Source of the DNA: Amaricoccus macauensis_A
Lineage (GTDB): Bacteria; Pseudomonadota; Alphaproteobacteria; Rhodobacterales; Rhodobacteraceae
Length of the DNA: 64,000 nucleotides
Assembly: GCF_049800915.1 (NCBI RefSeq)
Contig: NZ_JBNAFY010000010.1
Span: 1-64,000 of the forward strand
Direction: 5' to 3'
Shown piece by piece: positions 17,193-25,657 of this stretch. Position numbers and translations under genes: made by a program. A model generated the notes under the pieces. That model was not told the origin of the DNA. It worked only from the letters and a program-made list of their open reading frames with translations, and made no database searches. The stretch's first letter is position 1. Every line of letters starts with the position of its first letter.

Positions 17193-17957
17193 TCAGGCAC
17201 GGCGATACGCCTCGACGACGAGCCGGGGCAGGAGGCGGAGGCAGCGCCAGTAGCGCGGACCCAGCCGCCGGGGCTCCCGCATCAGCCGCCAGACCCATTC
17301 GATGTTGAACTTGCGGAAGGTTTCCGGCGCGCGGCGGGCCTCGCCGGCGATGAAATCCACGCCGGCCCCGACGCTGATGATCCCCACTTCGGGGCAGGCC
17401 TCGGTCATCCGGCTGGCCAGGATCTCCTGGCGCGGCGCGCCGAGCGCCAGCAGCACCAGCCGGGCGCCGCTGTCGCGAACCTGGGCGATCAGGGCGTCGG
17501 CCTCGGCCCCCATGGGGTCGAAGGGGAAGGACGGCGAGTGTTCGAGCGCGCATTTCAGGTTGGGGAATTTCCGCTCCAGCTTGGCCCGGGCCCGTTCGAG
17601 CACGCCGGCGTTCGCGGCGCCGATCAGCGCGATGGGCACGCCATGCTGGGCCGCCGCGCCCACGCAGGGTTCGACAAGGTCCGAGCCCGCCACCCGTTCG
17701 ATGCCGGGGTGGACCCGCCGGGCCAGCCAGGCCACCGGCTCGCCATCGGCGGTCACATGGGTGTGCCTGGCATAGGCGTCCCGGAATGCGTCCGAGTTCC
17801 GGAGCTGCACGGCATGATCGAGGTTGAGCGTTGCGATCGTGAAACCTTCCCCACGCGCCAGGCGATCCGAAACCAGGTGAAGGGCATCGGCTCGGGTGGG
17901 AAGGTTGACCCGCAGATTGTCCCCGAATTCGAGCCAGGGCAGGTCAGGGAAGGCCAT
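17193..17957 (-). CDS. WecG/TagA/CpsF-family glycosyltransferase (GT26)
   Basis: This 254-residue protein matches the GT26 family throughout: TIATLNLDHAVQLRNSDAFR, HVTADGEPVAWLARR, the ALIGAANAGVLERA motif, LVLLALGAPRQEILASRM and the terminal FRKFNIEWVWRLMREPRRLG. Family members transfer a sugar such as ManNAcA, ManNAc or hexose to a polyprenyl-linked acceptor, with a conserved Asp near the nucleotide site (present in VTADGEP). The ATG at 17957 removes 38 low-complexity residues of the longer frame. It is probably the first gene of the unit leading into the two sulfotransferases. Confidence 0.9.
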   Translation of the reverse strand: MAFPDLPWLEFGDNLRVNLPTRADALHLVSDRLARGEGFTIATLNLDHAVQLRNSDAFRDAYARHTHVTADGEPVAWLARRVHPGIERVAGSDLVEPCVGAAAQHGVPIALIGAANAGVLERARAKLERKFPNLKCALEHSPSFPFDPMGAEADALIAQVRDSGARLVLLALGAPRQEILASRMTEACPEVGIISVGAGVDFIAGEARRAPETFRKFNIEWVWRLMREPRRLGPRYWRCLRLLPRLVVEAYRRA

Positions 17958-18131
17958 GGGAGGATTGCCCTTTCGTGTCTTCGTCCCCTCTTCGCTCGAA
18001 GGCGGCGGAGATATCGAGACCGGTGGACCTGCCGGAAGCGCTTTTCGCGTGAACATACTCCAAAACCACAAGCAAGAGTGCAGGTATGATCGCCCCCCTC
18101 TTCGTCACGGAGGGATGGCGACGATCTCGTA

Positions 18132-18176
18132 TCCGGCATACCGGATGCGTTCCGGTGCCGAAAGTCTTCCGGCACC
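18132..18176. promoter_or_regulatory. Two inverted repeats upstream of the GT26 gene
   Basis: ATCCGGCATACCGGAT lies near 18131-18146 (6-bp arms). GGTGCCG at 18154-18160 pairs with CGGCACC at 18170-18176. They lie 170-220 bp upstream of the GT26 start in the leader of the minus-strand unit. They are candidate operator or attenuator structures; their function is unknown. Confidence 0.3.
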
Positions 18177-18222
18177 TTATGATTTCAAATGGTAAATAGT
18201 CGTAACCAAATATCACATTCAT

Positions 18223-18263
18223 GAAAGAAAAATGCGGATACCCGGCCGGGGGGGCCGGGTATC
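18223..18263 (-). terminator. Rho-independent terminator of the barrel-protein gene
   Basis: An 11-bp perfect stem (GATACCCGGCC / GGCCGGGTATC, 18237-18263) with a G5 loop is followed on the minus strand by a T-rich run (reverse of 18223-18236). It lies 19 bp after the stop codon of the outer-membrane protein gene. Confidence 0.75.
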
Positions 18264-18281
18264 GCGATTCGGATCCGGGGC

Positions 18282-19565
18282 TTAGAGGCCGGTCTCGAAT
18301 GTACGTCCGATCTCCACGAACAGCCGGTGGCTGGTGGCATCGTCGGGATCGTCCTGGCGGCGGGTGTAGCCATAGCCGACCTCGGCGGTGATCCGTTCCG
18401 TCAGGTCGTGGAAATAGCTCGCCGTGAGATTGGTCCGGTCGATATCCGGATCGTCGTCGTCGTCGAGGTTTTCCTGGTGGGCATAGCCCAGGTCGAGGCG
18501 GACCCGCGAGATGTCGTTGATCTCATGCACCACGCCGAAGGCCGCGCCGGTGACCCGCACCTCGTTGGCGCCGCCACTGGCCGCGCCGGTGTAGCGGTTG
18601 TAGACGCGCGCGAAGAGCTGGCTGCGCTGCAACGCGTAGTTGGTGCGCAGGTTGAAGCTGAACCGCGGGTCGGGGGCAGCGGTGGTATAGCGGCCATCCG
18701 CGTTGATGGTGAAATCCGGCAGGATGTAGTTCACGTTGCCGCGGAGCACGATCCCGGAGTCCGATTCCGTCTGCTCGCCGAAATCCTCGCGCTCGCGGTC
18801 GGCATAGCCGACGCCGGCGGTGATCTCGAGCACTTCGCTCGGCTCGTAGATGATGCCGATATCGCCTTCGGCGATGTCCACTTCGGTCTCGGCATTGTTG
18901 TCGGCGCTGTAGCGGAAGTAGCTGCCGAAGAGGGCTGCCGAGAGCACCGGATTGATCCGGGCCGTCAGGAAGGCCTGGCCTTCCACCGTCTGGCGCGGCG
19001 TCAGGCCGCCCTCGTTGTCCTCGTAGTCGATATCCGTGCCGAGGAAGCGCATCCCGTAGGACATGGGCGCATCGGGGCCGATCTCGAAGCCGACATCCGC
19101 ATCGTAGCGGATCTCTCGGGCATCGCCGAGATTTTCGAGCGTGTCGTCGATATCGTCCTCGATATCGTCGTCGTCGTTCTCCACCTGGCGGGTACGGGCG
19201 CTCACATCGGCGTCGAAGGCGAGATGCGGGCCTTCATCCTCGTAGAGGAGGTAGGCGCCGCTCGGGCTGGCGACCTGCCAGTCGAAATCCTCGTCGGCTT
19301 CCCAGAGCGCGCGCAGGCCGACATCGAAGCCGAGGCCGAGGATGCGGTCTTCCGTCTCCTGGAGGTAGTCCATCGCGAAGATCGTGTCGGCGAAATAGGT
19401 GTCGCCGGCAGAGGGATCATCGAGCTGGTAGTTGGAATCGTATTCGAACCGTTCGGAGATCGTGGCCGTCAGGGTCGATTGAGGTTCCTGCTGGGCGAAG
19501 GCGGCGGGCGTCCATGCGGTGCCCGCCATGAGCAGTGCGGCGAGGGGGCTGCGGCGCATACGCAC
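18282..19565 (-). CDS. Outer-membrane beta-barrel protein
   Basis: This 427-residue secreted protein has a signal peptide ending ...TPAAFAQ near residue 25. The rest alternates polar and aromatic residues with Asp-rich turns (QVENDDDDIEDDIDDTLENL near residue 130), as in porin-like barrels of the type that accompany exosortase/EPS export. It starts 4 bp after the Wza-type gene, so the two form one operon, and it may form or support the outer-membrane exit channel. Many acidic loops could bind cations. No enzyme motif is present. Confidence 0.78.
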   Translation of the reverse strand: MRMRRSPLAALLMAGTAWTPAAFAQQEPQSTLTATISERFEYDSNYQLDDPSAGDTYFADTIFAMDYLQETEDRILGLGFDVGLRALWEADEDFDWQVASPSGAYLLYEDEGPHLAFDADVSARTRQVENDDDDIEDDIDDTLENLGDAREIRYDADVGFEIGPDAPMSYGMRFLGTDIDYEDNEGGLTPRQTVEGQAFLTARINPVLSAALFGSYFRYSADNNAETEVDIAEGDIGIIYEPSEVLEITAGVGYADREREDFGEQTESDSGIVLRGNVNYILPDFTINADGRYTTAAPDPRFSFNLRTNYALQRSQLFARVYNRYTGAASGGANEVRVTGAAFGVVHEINDISRVRLDLGYAHQENLDDDDDPDIDRTNLTASYFHDLTERITAEVGYGYTRRQDDPDDATSHRLFVEIGRTFETGL

Positions 19566-19569
19566 GCCC

Positions 19570-20154
19570 TCACTCGAACAGGCGGCGTTCGGGAACCAGG
19601 ATCACATCGCCTTCACGCAGCGTGATCATCGACTGGATCGACCCGCCGCGCTCGACGGCGCGGTAGTTGAAGAGGTAGAGCTTTTCCTGGCCGGACGAGT
19701 CGGTGCGGCGAAGCTGGATGCGCTTGGTGGCGGCGAAGCGGTCCGGGCCGCCGGCGAGCGCGATGGCCTGCAGGAGCGTGGTGCCGGTCTCGACCTCGTG
19801 GATGCCAGGTGCTGCGACCTCGCCCAGGACATAGACCGGGAAGGTCAGCCCGTCCTCGTCGACGGTGGTCACGGACACGAAGACGCTCGGGCGGACGGCG
19901 AAGTTCGAGGCGAGCCGGTCGGCGATGGTGCTCTCGATGGTGCCCACCGAGTTTCCTCCGGCCTGGACGGAACCGGCCAGCGGCACCGAGATGCGACCGT
20001 CGGGCAGGACCAGAACCTCACGGTTCAGCGTGTCGTCCTCGAGCACGGTGATGGCCAGCGTATCCCCGGGCTGGACGCGGTAGCCTGCGCTCTGCGCCAG
20101 AGCGAAGGGAGCGGAGAGCACCGCAAAAAGAATGGCACACAAAATCTGTCTCAT
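19570..20154 (-). CDS. Wza-type polysaccharide export protein (short, SLBB)
   Basis: This 194-residue periplasmic or outer-membrane protein has a signal peptide (MRQILCAILFAVLSAPFALA). The polysaccharide export (Poly_export) domain follows: YRVQPGDTLAITVLEDDTLN, then VLPDGRISVPLAGSV. One SLBB-like unit is present (VYVLGEVAAPGIHEVETGTT then LLQAIALAGG). It lacks a lipobox Cys after the signal and lacks the long C-terminal helix of Wza, so it is the short XrtA-associated form. It is the first gene of a two-gene unit with the barrel protein. Confidence 0.9.
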   Translation of the reverse strand: MRQILCAILFAVLSAPFALAQSAGYRVQPGDTLAITVLEDDTLNREVLVLPDGRISVPLAGSVQAGGNSVGTIESTIADRLASNFAVRPSVFVSVTTVDEDGLTFPVYVLGEVAAPGIHEVETGTTLLQAIALAGGPDRFAATKRIQLRRTDSSGQEKLYLFNYRAVERGGSIQSMITLREGDVILVPERRLFE

Positions 20155-20325
20155 CGAACCGCCCTTGTGATGGTTTGGGCGATCTTAGAACATGCAGAGG
20201 GCTTTGAGGAAAACCCCTAACCTGCCCGGGCTCCGGTTTGACGGGGATTTGGCCCCGGGATCGTAGTCATTCTGCAACAGATCAGGGCGTTTTTTTGCGC
20301 ATTCCGGGCTCCCTGTCCGAGGGCC

Positions 20326-20352
20326 GTAAACATTTTCGGTAAACATTTACCG
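20326..20352. promoter_or_regulatory. Palindrome between wza-like and BLUF genes
   Basis: CGGTAAACATTTACCG at 20337-20352 has 7-bp arms around CA and is preceded by a second half-copy (GTAAACATTTT, 20326-20336). It lies 74 bp upstream of the BLUF start and about 180 bp upstream of the Wza-type gene. It is a candidate operator shared by divergent genes. Confidence 0.5.
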
Positions 20353-20425
20353 ATGCTTCACCCTGCAGGGGATAGGCTTGCTGCCGATCCGAGTATTTCA
20401 CGTCCGCTGGCGCAGGGAACAGGCG

Positions 20426-20929
20426 ATGCTGGAGCGAATCCTCTATGTCAGCCGGGCCGCCACGGGCACGGAACTCTCCGACATTTCGGAAATCGCCCAG
20501 GCCGCACGCCTGCGCAATGCCGCCGGCGGGGTCCTGGGCGGGCTCTCGGGTGGTCTCGTCTTCATCGACGGCTGGATCGTCCAGGCGCTGGAGGGACCGG
20601 CCCCCGCCCTCTGCGCCACCTACACCCGCATCCTGAAGGATCCGCGCCACGTGCAGATCAGCCTGCGCGCCCGCGAGCGGATCTACTACCGGCAATTCGG
20701 CGCACCGGGTCTGATCCTGCGCAGCGGACCCAGCATCAGCCCCGCCATCCTCGCGCGCTTCGACTACCATTTCGGCTTCCCGGTCGAGGGCTTTCCCGCC
20801 GATGCGCTGCTCGAGTTCATGGCCGAGACCTGCCGCCCGGCCCTGCCCGCCGCTTCGGGGGCGGCCCAAGGTGCGGCCCCGGGTGCGGTTCCGGGTGCGG
20901 TTCCGGTGGAGATCCGGCGCGCGCCCTGA
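20426..20929 (+). CDS. BLUF-domain blue-light sensor
   Basis: This is a 167-residue protein. The ATG at 20426 gives the standard BLUF start (MLERILYVSRAATGTELSDI). The flavin-binding residues expected for BLUF are present: Y7 in LYVSR, N31 in LRNAAGG and Q53 in IVQALEG. The conserved I-L-K-D-P-R-H segment follows. The C-terminal 60 residues have no recognised output domain and end in an Ala/Gly/Pro tail with short A-P-G-A-V repeats, so signalling must be through protein contacts. It is divergent from the Wza-type export gene across a palindrome, which suggests light-linked control of polysaccharide export (inference). Confidence 0.87.
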   Translation: MLERILYVSRAATGTELSDISEIAQAARLRNAAGGVLGGLSGGLVFIDGWIVQALEGPAPALCATYTRILKDPRHVQISLRARERIYYRQFGAPGLILRSGPSISPAILARFDYHFGFPVEGFPADALLEFMAETCRPALPAASGAAQGAAPGAVPGAVPVEIRRAP

Positions 20930-21013
20930 TCCGCCGCGCCCTTTTCCCCGGCCGGGAATCGGCTATGGATGGCCCGCTTGGCAACATGGGCAGCACAAGG
21001 GGAGCCGCACGCC

Positions 21014-21796
21014 ATGGACAGGGACGACGCTTCCGGCCCCGCCGTCCATCCTGTCGTCTCGGTGATCACACCGGTCTGGAATGCGGAACGCACGCTCGAG
21101 GAAACCGTGCGTTCGGTCCGGACCCAGAGTTTCACAGACTGGGAGCTTCTGCTCATCGATGACGGATCGAACGATGGCTCGCGGGCGCTGGCCGAGGAAC
21201 TCGCGCGCGACGATCCCCGGCTCCGGCTGCTGGGCTGGGAGGAAAACCGCGGTGCGGCGGCGGCGCGCAATGCCGGGATCGCCGCGGCGAGGGGCCGCTT
21301 CGTGGCCTTTCTCGATGCCGACGATCTCTGGCGCCCGGAAAAGCTCGACGTCCAGCTCGAGTATATCGCGCGTACCGGCGCCACCTTCGTCTTTTCGGCC
21401 TATCAGCGCATGGACGAGCGGGGCCGCCCGCTCGGCCGGGTGGGCGTGCCCGCGCGGGTCGATCACGCGGGTCTCCTGCGCGGCAACGTGATCGGCTGTC
21501 TCACCGCGCTTTATGACGCGCGCCATTTCGGCCCCGTGGCGATGCCCGACCTGCGCCGGCGGCAGGATTACGGGCTCTGGCTCCGGCTGCTGGCGGATGG
21601 CGGCGCGGCCCACGGGATCGACACGGTTCTGGCCGATTACCGGGTGCGCAAACACTCGCTCTCGGGCAACAAGGCGCGCGCCATGGCCGCGACCTGGCGG
21701 CTCTACCGCGAGGCGGCGGGGCTGTCGCGGCCCCGCGCCGCCTGGTGCATCGCCTGCAATGCCGTGGGGGCCGCGCGCAAACGGCTGGGGGGGTGA
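21014..21796 (+). CDS. Family 2 glycosyltransferase
   Basis: This is a 260-residue GT-A enzyme. The ATG at 21014 has AAGGGGAG about 9 nt upstream. Its motifs are SVITPVWNAERTLEETVRSV, the nucleotide-binding LLLIDDGSNDGSRALAEELA, the DxD-type FLDADDLW, and the acceptor-side MPDLRRRQDYGLWLRLLADG. This matches the core of WcaA-like/GT2 enzymes of exopolysaccharide synthesis (EpsE/AmsE style). There is no membrane segment. It lies 84 bp after the BLUF gene on the same strand and may be co-transcribed with it. Confidence 0.9.
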   Translation: MDRDDASGPAVHPVVSVITPVWNAERTLEETVRSVRTQSFTDWELLLIDDGSNDGSRALAEELARDDPRLRLLGWEENRGAAAARNAGIAAARGRFVAFLDADDLWRPEKLDVQLEYIARTGATFVFSAYQRMDERGRPLGRVGVPARVDHAGLLRGNVIGCLTALYDARHFGPVAMPDLRRRQDYGLWLRLLADGGAAHGIDTVLADYRVRKHSLSGNKARAMAATWRLYREAAGLSRPRAAWCIACNAVGAARKRLGG

Positions 21797-21961
21797 GCGG
21801 TTTTCATGGAGAGGAAACGAGGGAATGCCCCGGATGTCGGCGCCGCGGTTTCAGGGGAGGTGTCGCCGTCCTAAACCACCGCGGCTGTCACGTAGACGAG
21901 GGCAAGGCAGATCACGAAATGTCCTCTGGATCAAATCTCGGCGGGGCATAACAGGTTCGGG

Positions 21962-22249
21962 TTAGAGGTGACTTTCCACGTCCATGCGCTGGTGGAGAAT
22001 GCGGATTATCTCGAGGCGTGCGGAAGTCTCGCGGTAGTAGATCATGTGGCTGCCGGCGGGATATTTCAGGTAGCCTGATCGAACGGTGACGACCCGTCCT
22101 GTGGTTCGTCCTGCCGCCAGAGCAAGACAGGTATCCCGGATCTGGTCGATGTATCGTTCGGCCTGATCTCCGTCCCAGCGATGAACGGTGTAGTCCCAGA
22201 TACCGTCGATGTCTGCCGCCGCACCGGGTGAGAAGACGAGAGATTTCAC
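21962..22249 (-). CDS. parE: ParE-type toxin of a type II toxin-antitoxin pair
   Basis: This 95-residue protein belongs to the RelE/ParE superfamily. The GTG at 22249 is preferred because it overlaps the antitoxin stop by 4 nt (GTGA) and gives the family-typical start KSLVFSPGAAADIDGIWDYT. Core motifs are QAERYIDQIRDTCLALA and the C-terminal IIYY/IIRILHQRMD block (here MIYYRETSARLEIIRILHQR). ParE toxins poison DNA gyrase and are neutralised by ParD. It is a complete-looking module inserted between glycosyltransferase and TPR genes. Confidence 0.9.
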   Translation of the reverse strand: MKSLVFSPGAAADIDGIWDYTVHRWDGDQAERYIDQIRDTCLALAAGRTTGRVVTVRSGYLKYPAGSHMIYYRETSARLEIIRILHQRMDVESHL

Positions 22250-22485
22250 GTCGAGCAACGTTTCCGGTTCTTGAACTCTTCGAAGTCGAAGGGTTGTGGC
22301 TCACCGGACTGCTCGCCTTGTATCAAGGCATCCTGCAACGTTTTCACCTTGGCCTCGTGTTCCTCGAGCAGACGCAGGCCTGCCCGGATGACATCGCTGG
22401 CCGAGCCATAGCGGCCGGTCTCGACCTGCTCCGCGATGAAGGTGGAGAAGTGCGGGCCGAGAGAGACGGAGGTGTTCTGTGCCAT
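22246..22485 (-). CDS. parD: ParD-type antitoxin
   Basis: This is a 79-residue ribbon-helix-helix antitoxin. The N-terminal DNA-binding part (NTSVSLGPHFSTFIAEQVET, then GRYGSASDVIRAGLRLLEEHE) is typical of ParD/CopG antitoxins. The C-terminal acidic, disordered tail (EPQPFDFEEFKNRKR) would wrap the toxin. It precedes the toxin with a 4-nt overlap. A perfect palindrome, TACCAATCATTGGTA, lies 12 bp upstream and is the likely autoregulatory operator. Confidence 0.92.
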   Translation of the reverse strand: MAQNTSVSLGPHFSTFIAEQVETGRYGSASDVIRAGLRLLEEHEAKVKTLQDALIQGEQSGEPQPFDFEEFKNRKRCST

Positions 22486-22497
22486 GATCCGATCCTA

Positions 22498-22512
22498 TAC
22501 CAATCATTGGTA
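22498..22512. promoter_or_regulatory. ParD operator candidate
   Basis: TACCAATCATTGGTA has 6-bp arms around TCA, centred 20 bp upstream of the parD start codon. It overlaps a TATAGG-like -10 element on the minus strand. This fits autorepression by ParD or ParDE. Confidence 0.6.
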
Positions 22513-22688
22513 CTTTCCAATGCTGGTCTCGAAACGGTTCCGCAGCGACTCGACCTTGTCCTCGAGCGTGCCCACGGCGCGGAGCTTCCGGACCCGGTGC
22601 CTGATCTCCATGGTGTGTCTGGGGATGGGGATGCGGCGGCCCGGCAGGGTTTCTTCGGCGGCCCGCGGCGGGCGGACCGGGGGCTGTT

Positions 22689-25172
22689 TCAGCCGCCCTG
22701 CGCAGGGGCGGGCGCGGGTGGCGTCGCAGGATCTGCGGCGCGCAGGCTCTCGATCTCCTCGAGCCGGGCGCGGGCGGCCTCCGCCTGGGGCAGGGGGCTT
22801 CCGGCGACCTCCGCTTCCAGCGCGCGGGCAAGGCCCGCTTCCGCCGCGTCCCAGTCCTCGAGCGCGAAGGCGGCTTCGGCGAAGTGATACTGCGCCTGGG
22901 CATTCTCCCTCAGCGCGGCGGCGGCCGGTTCGAGATAGATCCGCGCGGTTTCCGCATCGCCCTGAAGGAACAGGATCCAGCCATAGGTGTCCTGGAGCGG
23001 CGGCACGGCGATCCCCTCGAGGCCGCGCGCGACCTCCGCGGCCCGGGCGAGCCGCGCCGCGTCCTGCGCGCTCCTCCCGGAAGGATCGGCGGGAATGCCC
23101 GCGCTGAGCAGGCTCGCGAGATTGTTGGCCGCCACCAGGTTCTCGGGATCGGCGTCGTGAAGCGCCTCGTAGAGTTCCACGGCCCGCGGAATGTCGCCTT
23201 TCGCCTCGGCGAGGCTCGCCAGGGTGAGCTGCAGCGGTGCGGAAGCGCCCGCCGCCGCGATTCCCTCGCGGGCCACGGAGGCCGCATCGGCCTCGCGGCC
23301 CTGGGTCGAGAGCAGGATCACCAGCGCCTCATAGGGCCGGGCATCGGAGGGAATGGCGGTGATGGCCTCGCGGTAGAGCGCCTCGGCCTGCGCCTGCTCG
23401 CCTTCCGCCGCGCGCAGACCCGCGCGCAGCAGATGCGCGGGCAGGTTGGCCGGATTGTCCTGCAGCAGGGCGTCGAGGTGATCGCGCGCCGCCGCGGTTT
23501 GCCCGCGCGCGGCCCAGGCGCCGACCTGGCGGGCAAGCTCGGTTTCCGCGCCGCCCGCGCGGGCCATGCTCTCCACCAGTTCCGTCAGAAGGCCGGTCTC
23601 GTCGCGCGCCGCGAGGCTTTCCGCCTCCAGGCTGGTGGCAAGGGCCAGTTCCCGCGGCGTGCTGCCCGCCTGCAGCCGGTCCATGATCCGCACCGCCTCG
23701 GTCCAGTTCCGCTCGGAAATCGCGATCCGGCCCAGCATGTGGCGGATTTCCGGGTCCTCGGGGGCGCGGCGCAGCGCCTCGCGCAGGATGTCGCGCGCCG
23801 GGCCGGGCCGGTCCTCCTGCATCAGGTAGGCGGCATAGCGCAGGCTTTCGGCCACGCCGTTCTGCGAGATCTGCACCGCCAGCGCCAGCCGTTCGCCCAT
23901 CAGCTCCCGGCTGCCCGCCGCCTCGTGCGCGAGCGCCATGAGGGTCATGATCTCCGGGTCCTCGGGGGTCTCGATGAGCGCGAGCCGCAGATCGCGGATC
24001 GCGCCATCGGGGTCGCCTGTGTCGATCCGGGCCTGGGCGCGCAGCTTGAGCGCCCCGGCATGGCCCCGCTCCTCGGTCAGCACCGTCTCGATCAGCGCCG
24101 CACTTTCCGCGCCCGCGCCGGTTCCGGCCAGCATGCCCGCCAGCATCACCTGGGTCTCGCGGGTCTCCTCGGAGGCCTCCGCCCCCTCGAGCAGGGCGCG
24201 CAGCGCGGCGATTGCCGCCTCGGGGCGGCCTTCGGTGAAATCGATTCCGGCCCGCGCGCGGATGTAGGGGCCGGGGGCCTCCGTCTCCGCGATCAGGCGT
24301 TCGAGCTCGGCGATCGCGGCCTCCGGTCCCTGGAGCCCGTAGAGGAACTGCACCACCTCGAGGGCGGCGTCCGTGTCGCCCGGCGCCGCGCCCGCGCGCA
24401 GCACCGCCTCGGCTTCCTCTGCGTCGCCCGCCTGCAGGTGCCACTGGATCAGCGCGTCCCGCACGCCGTCATTCTCCGGGAAGAGCCCGACCATGCGCGC
24501 AAGCTCCGCGCCGATGGCGTCGATATCGCCGGTTTCCTCGAGGATCGAGAGCCGGGCGAGGTGCAGCCCCTCGTCCCCCGGCACGGCGTCGAGCGCGGCA
24601 TCGACCCGGTCGAGCGCGCCCGCGATGTCCTCCGCGTTCAGCCGGTCCGCGATCAGGATCATGTGGGCGGCCACGACCTCCGGGGCCTCTTGCGTCACCG
24701 CCCGGGCCTCGGCCAGCGCGGCCGCGCGGTTCGTGCCGGCGCGGAAGTCGAGCGTTGCGCGCAGCGCGCGGGCCAGCGGATCGCCCGGCTCCAGCCGGAG
24801 GGCCTCGGAGACATGGATCTCCGCCTCGCCGTAATCCTGCAGCCCGATCAGGATCCGGGCCAGGCGCTGGTGGGCGGTGAAATCATGCGGCTCGATCTCC
24901 AGCACGCGCAGGTAATGCTTCGCCGCGCCCTGGGTGTCGTCCTGCGCCTCGAGGAGGGCGGCATACTGGTTCAGCGCCGGGGCATGGGCATTGTCGAGCC
25001 GGAAGACATTGCGGAACTCCAGGAGCGCGCGCGCGGTCTCGCCTTGTTCCACCAGCGCGAGCCCCCGCTGGTAGTGCTTCTCGGCCCGTTCCTCGGCGGT
25101 GTCGCAGCCCGCGAGCGCGAGCGTGGTGGCCATCAGGGCGGGCAGCAGAGGCAAGGGGCGGGGCAGGCGCAT
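22689..25172 (-). CDS. TPR-repeat lipoprotein of the exosortase/EPS type (PrsT-like)
   Basis: This 827-residue lipoprotein starts at the ATG at 25172, which has GGAG 9-12 nt upstream and opens a lipoprotein signal (LPALMATTLALAGCDT) with Cys at the lipobox; the longer frame is not favoured. The mature protein is a chain of about 20 tetratricopeptide units (AEKHYQRGLALVEQGETARA, AKHYLRVLEIEPHDFTAHQR and so on). Its length and architecture match the giant TPR lipoproteins (PrsT) next to exosortase-type EPS genes, where they are thought to scaffold the envelope-spanning complex. The C-terminus is Ala/Pro-rich. Confidence 0.85.
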   Translation of the reverse strand: MRLPRPLPLLPALMATTLALAGCDTAEERAEKHYQRGLALVEQGETARALLEFRNVFRLDNAHAPALNQYAALLEAQDDTQGAAKHYLRVLEIEPHDFTAHQRLARILIGLQDYGEAEIHVSEALRLEPGDPLARALRATLDFRAGTNRAAALAEARAVTQEAPEVVAAHMILIADRLNAEDIAGALDRVDAALDAVPGDEGLHLARLSILEETGDIDAIGAELARMVGLFPENDGVRDALIQWHLQAGDAEEAEAVLRAGAAPGDTDAALEVVQFLYGLQGPEAAIAELERLIAETEAPGPYIRARAGIDFTEGRPEAAIAALRALLEGAEASEETRETQVMLAGMLAGTGAGAESAALIETVLTEERGHAGALKLRAQARIDTGDPDGAIRDLRLALIETPEDPEIMTLMALAHEAAGSRELMGERLALAVQISQNGVAESLRYAAYLMQEDRPGPARDILREALRRAPEDPEIRHMLGRIAISERNWTEAVRIMDRLQAGSTPRELALATSLEAESLAARDETGLLTELVESMARAGGAETELARQVGAWAARGQTAAARDHLDALLQDNPANLPAHLLRAGLRAAEGEQAQAEALYREAITAIPSDARPYEALVILLSTQGREADAASVAREGIAAAGASAPLQLTLASLAEAKGDIPRAVELYEALHDADPENLVAANNLASLLSAGIPADPSGRSAQDAARLARAAEVARGLEGIAVPPLQDTYGWILFLQGDAETARIYLEPAAAALRENAQAQYHFAEAAFALEDWDAAEAGLARALEAEVAGSPLPQAEAARARLEEIESLRAADPATPPAPAPAQGG

Positions 25173-25623
25173 GCAAGGCTCCAGGTTTCGGCCGGTCGCG
25201 CGCCCCCGGGTTTGCGGGGCGTGGCACGGGGCCGGGCCATCTAGAGGCCAAAGCGCCAACAATCTGTAAACTCACATCCGCTTCAGGGCGGCGTGAAGCC
25301 GGGGGCACGGGGCGGCCGAGATATGGTGTGAATGTTGAGCAACCTCTCCGGTTGCCTTGCACGATCTGGCGCGTGACAGATCGTGCCGCGCAGCCCGTCC
25401 CGGGCGGCTGCGCGCATCCGCGCTTGCCACGGGCTGGCACGGCACGAATCCGGCGCAAAGGGAAATCCCGACCCCTCTCGGCTTCCGGGCATAGCCCTCA
25501 GGCCGACCGGATCGCGCGGCGTGCCCCCGGCACCCCGCCGACGCGATCCGGAAGCTCCGCCGCAACGTCTGTCAGCGCGGCTCCGCCGAACCTTTCTTCA
25601 GCGCAGCTCCGCCGCGACTTTCC
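25173..25623. other. 451-bp gap with hairpins and 26-bp tandem repeats
   Basis: No gene was seen. GCAACC / GGTTGC form a hairpin at 25339-25355. A perfect 10-bp stem follows (GCACGATCTG at 25359-25368, CAGATCGTGC at 25377-25386). Neither has a T-run. The right part (25554-25623) is a 26-bp tandem repeat that continues into the phosphohexomutase 3' end. The left part should contain the promoter of the TPR lipoprotein gene. Confidence 0.5.
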
Positions 25624-25657
25624 TTAGCGCAGCTCCGCCGCGACCTTCTCCAGCGTC
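25554..25657. repeat. 26-bp tandem repeat, four units, overlapping a gene end
   Basis: Units begin GCTCCGCCG at 25554, 25580, 25606 and 25632, exactly 26 bp apart. The last unit is the 3' end of the phosphohexomutase coding sequence (codons for VAAELR and stop). The others are increasingly diverged with distance from the gene. This looks like tandem duplication of the gene terminus, out of frame because 26 is not a multiple of 3. Confidence 0.8.

Noticed and set aside
22884..25244. 786-codon plus-strand frame over the TPR lipoprotein
   Set aside because: Repeat-derived antisense frame; the minus strand carries a lipobox and regular TPR units.
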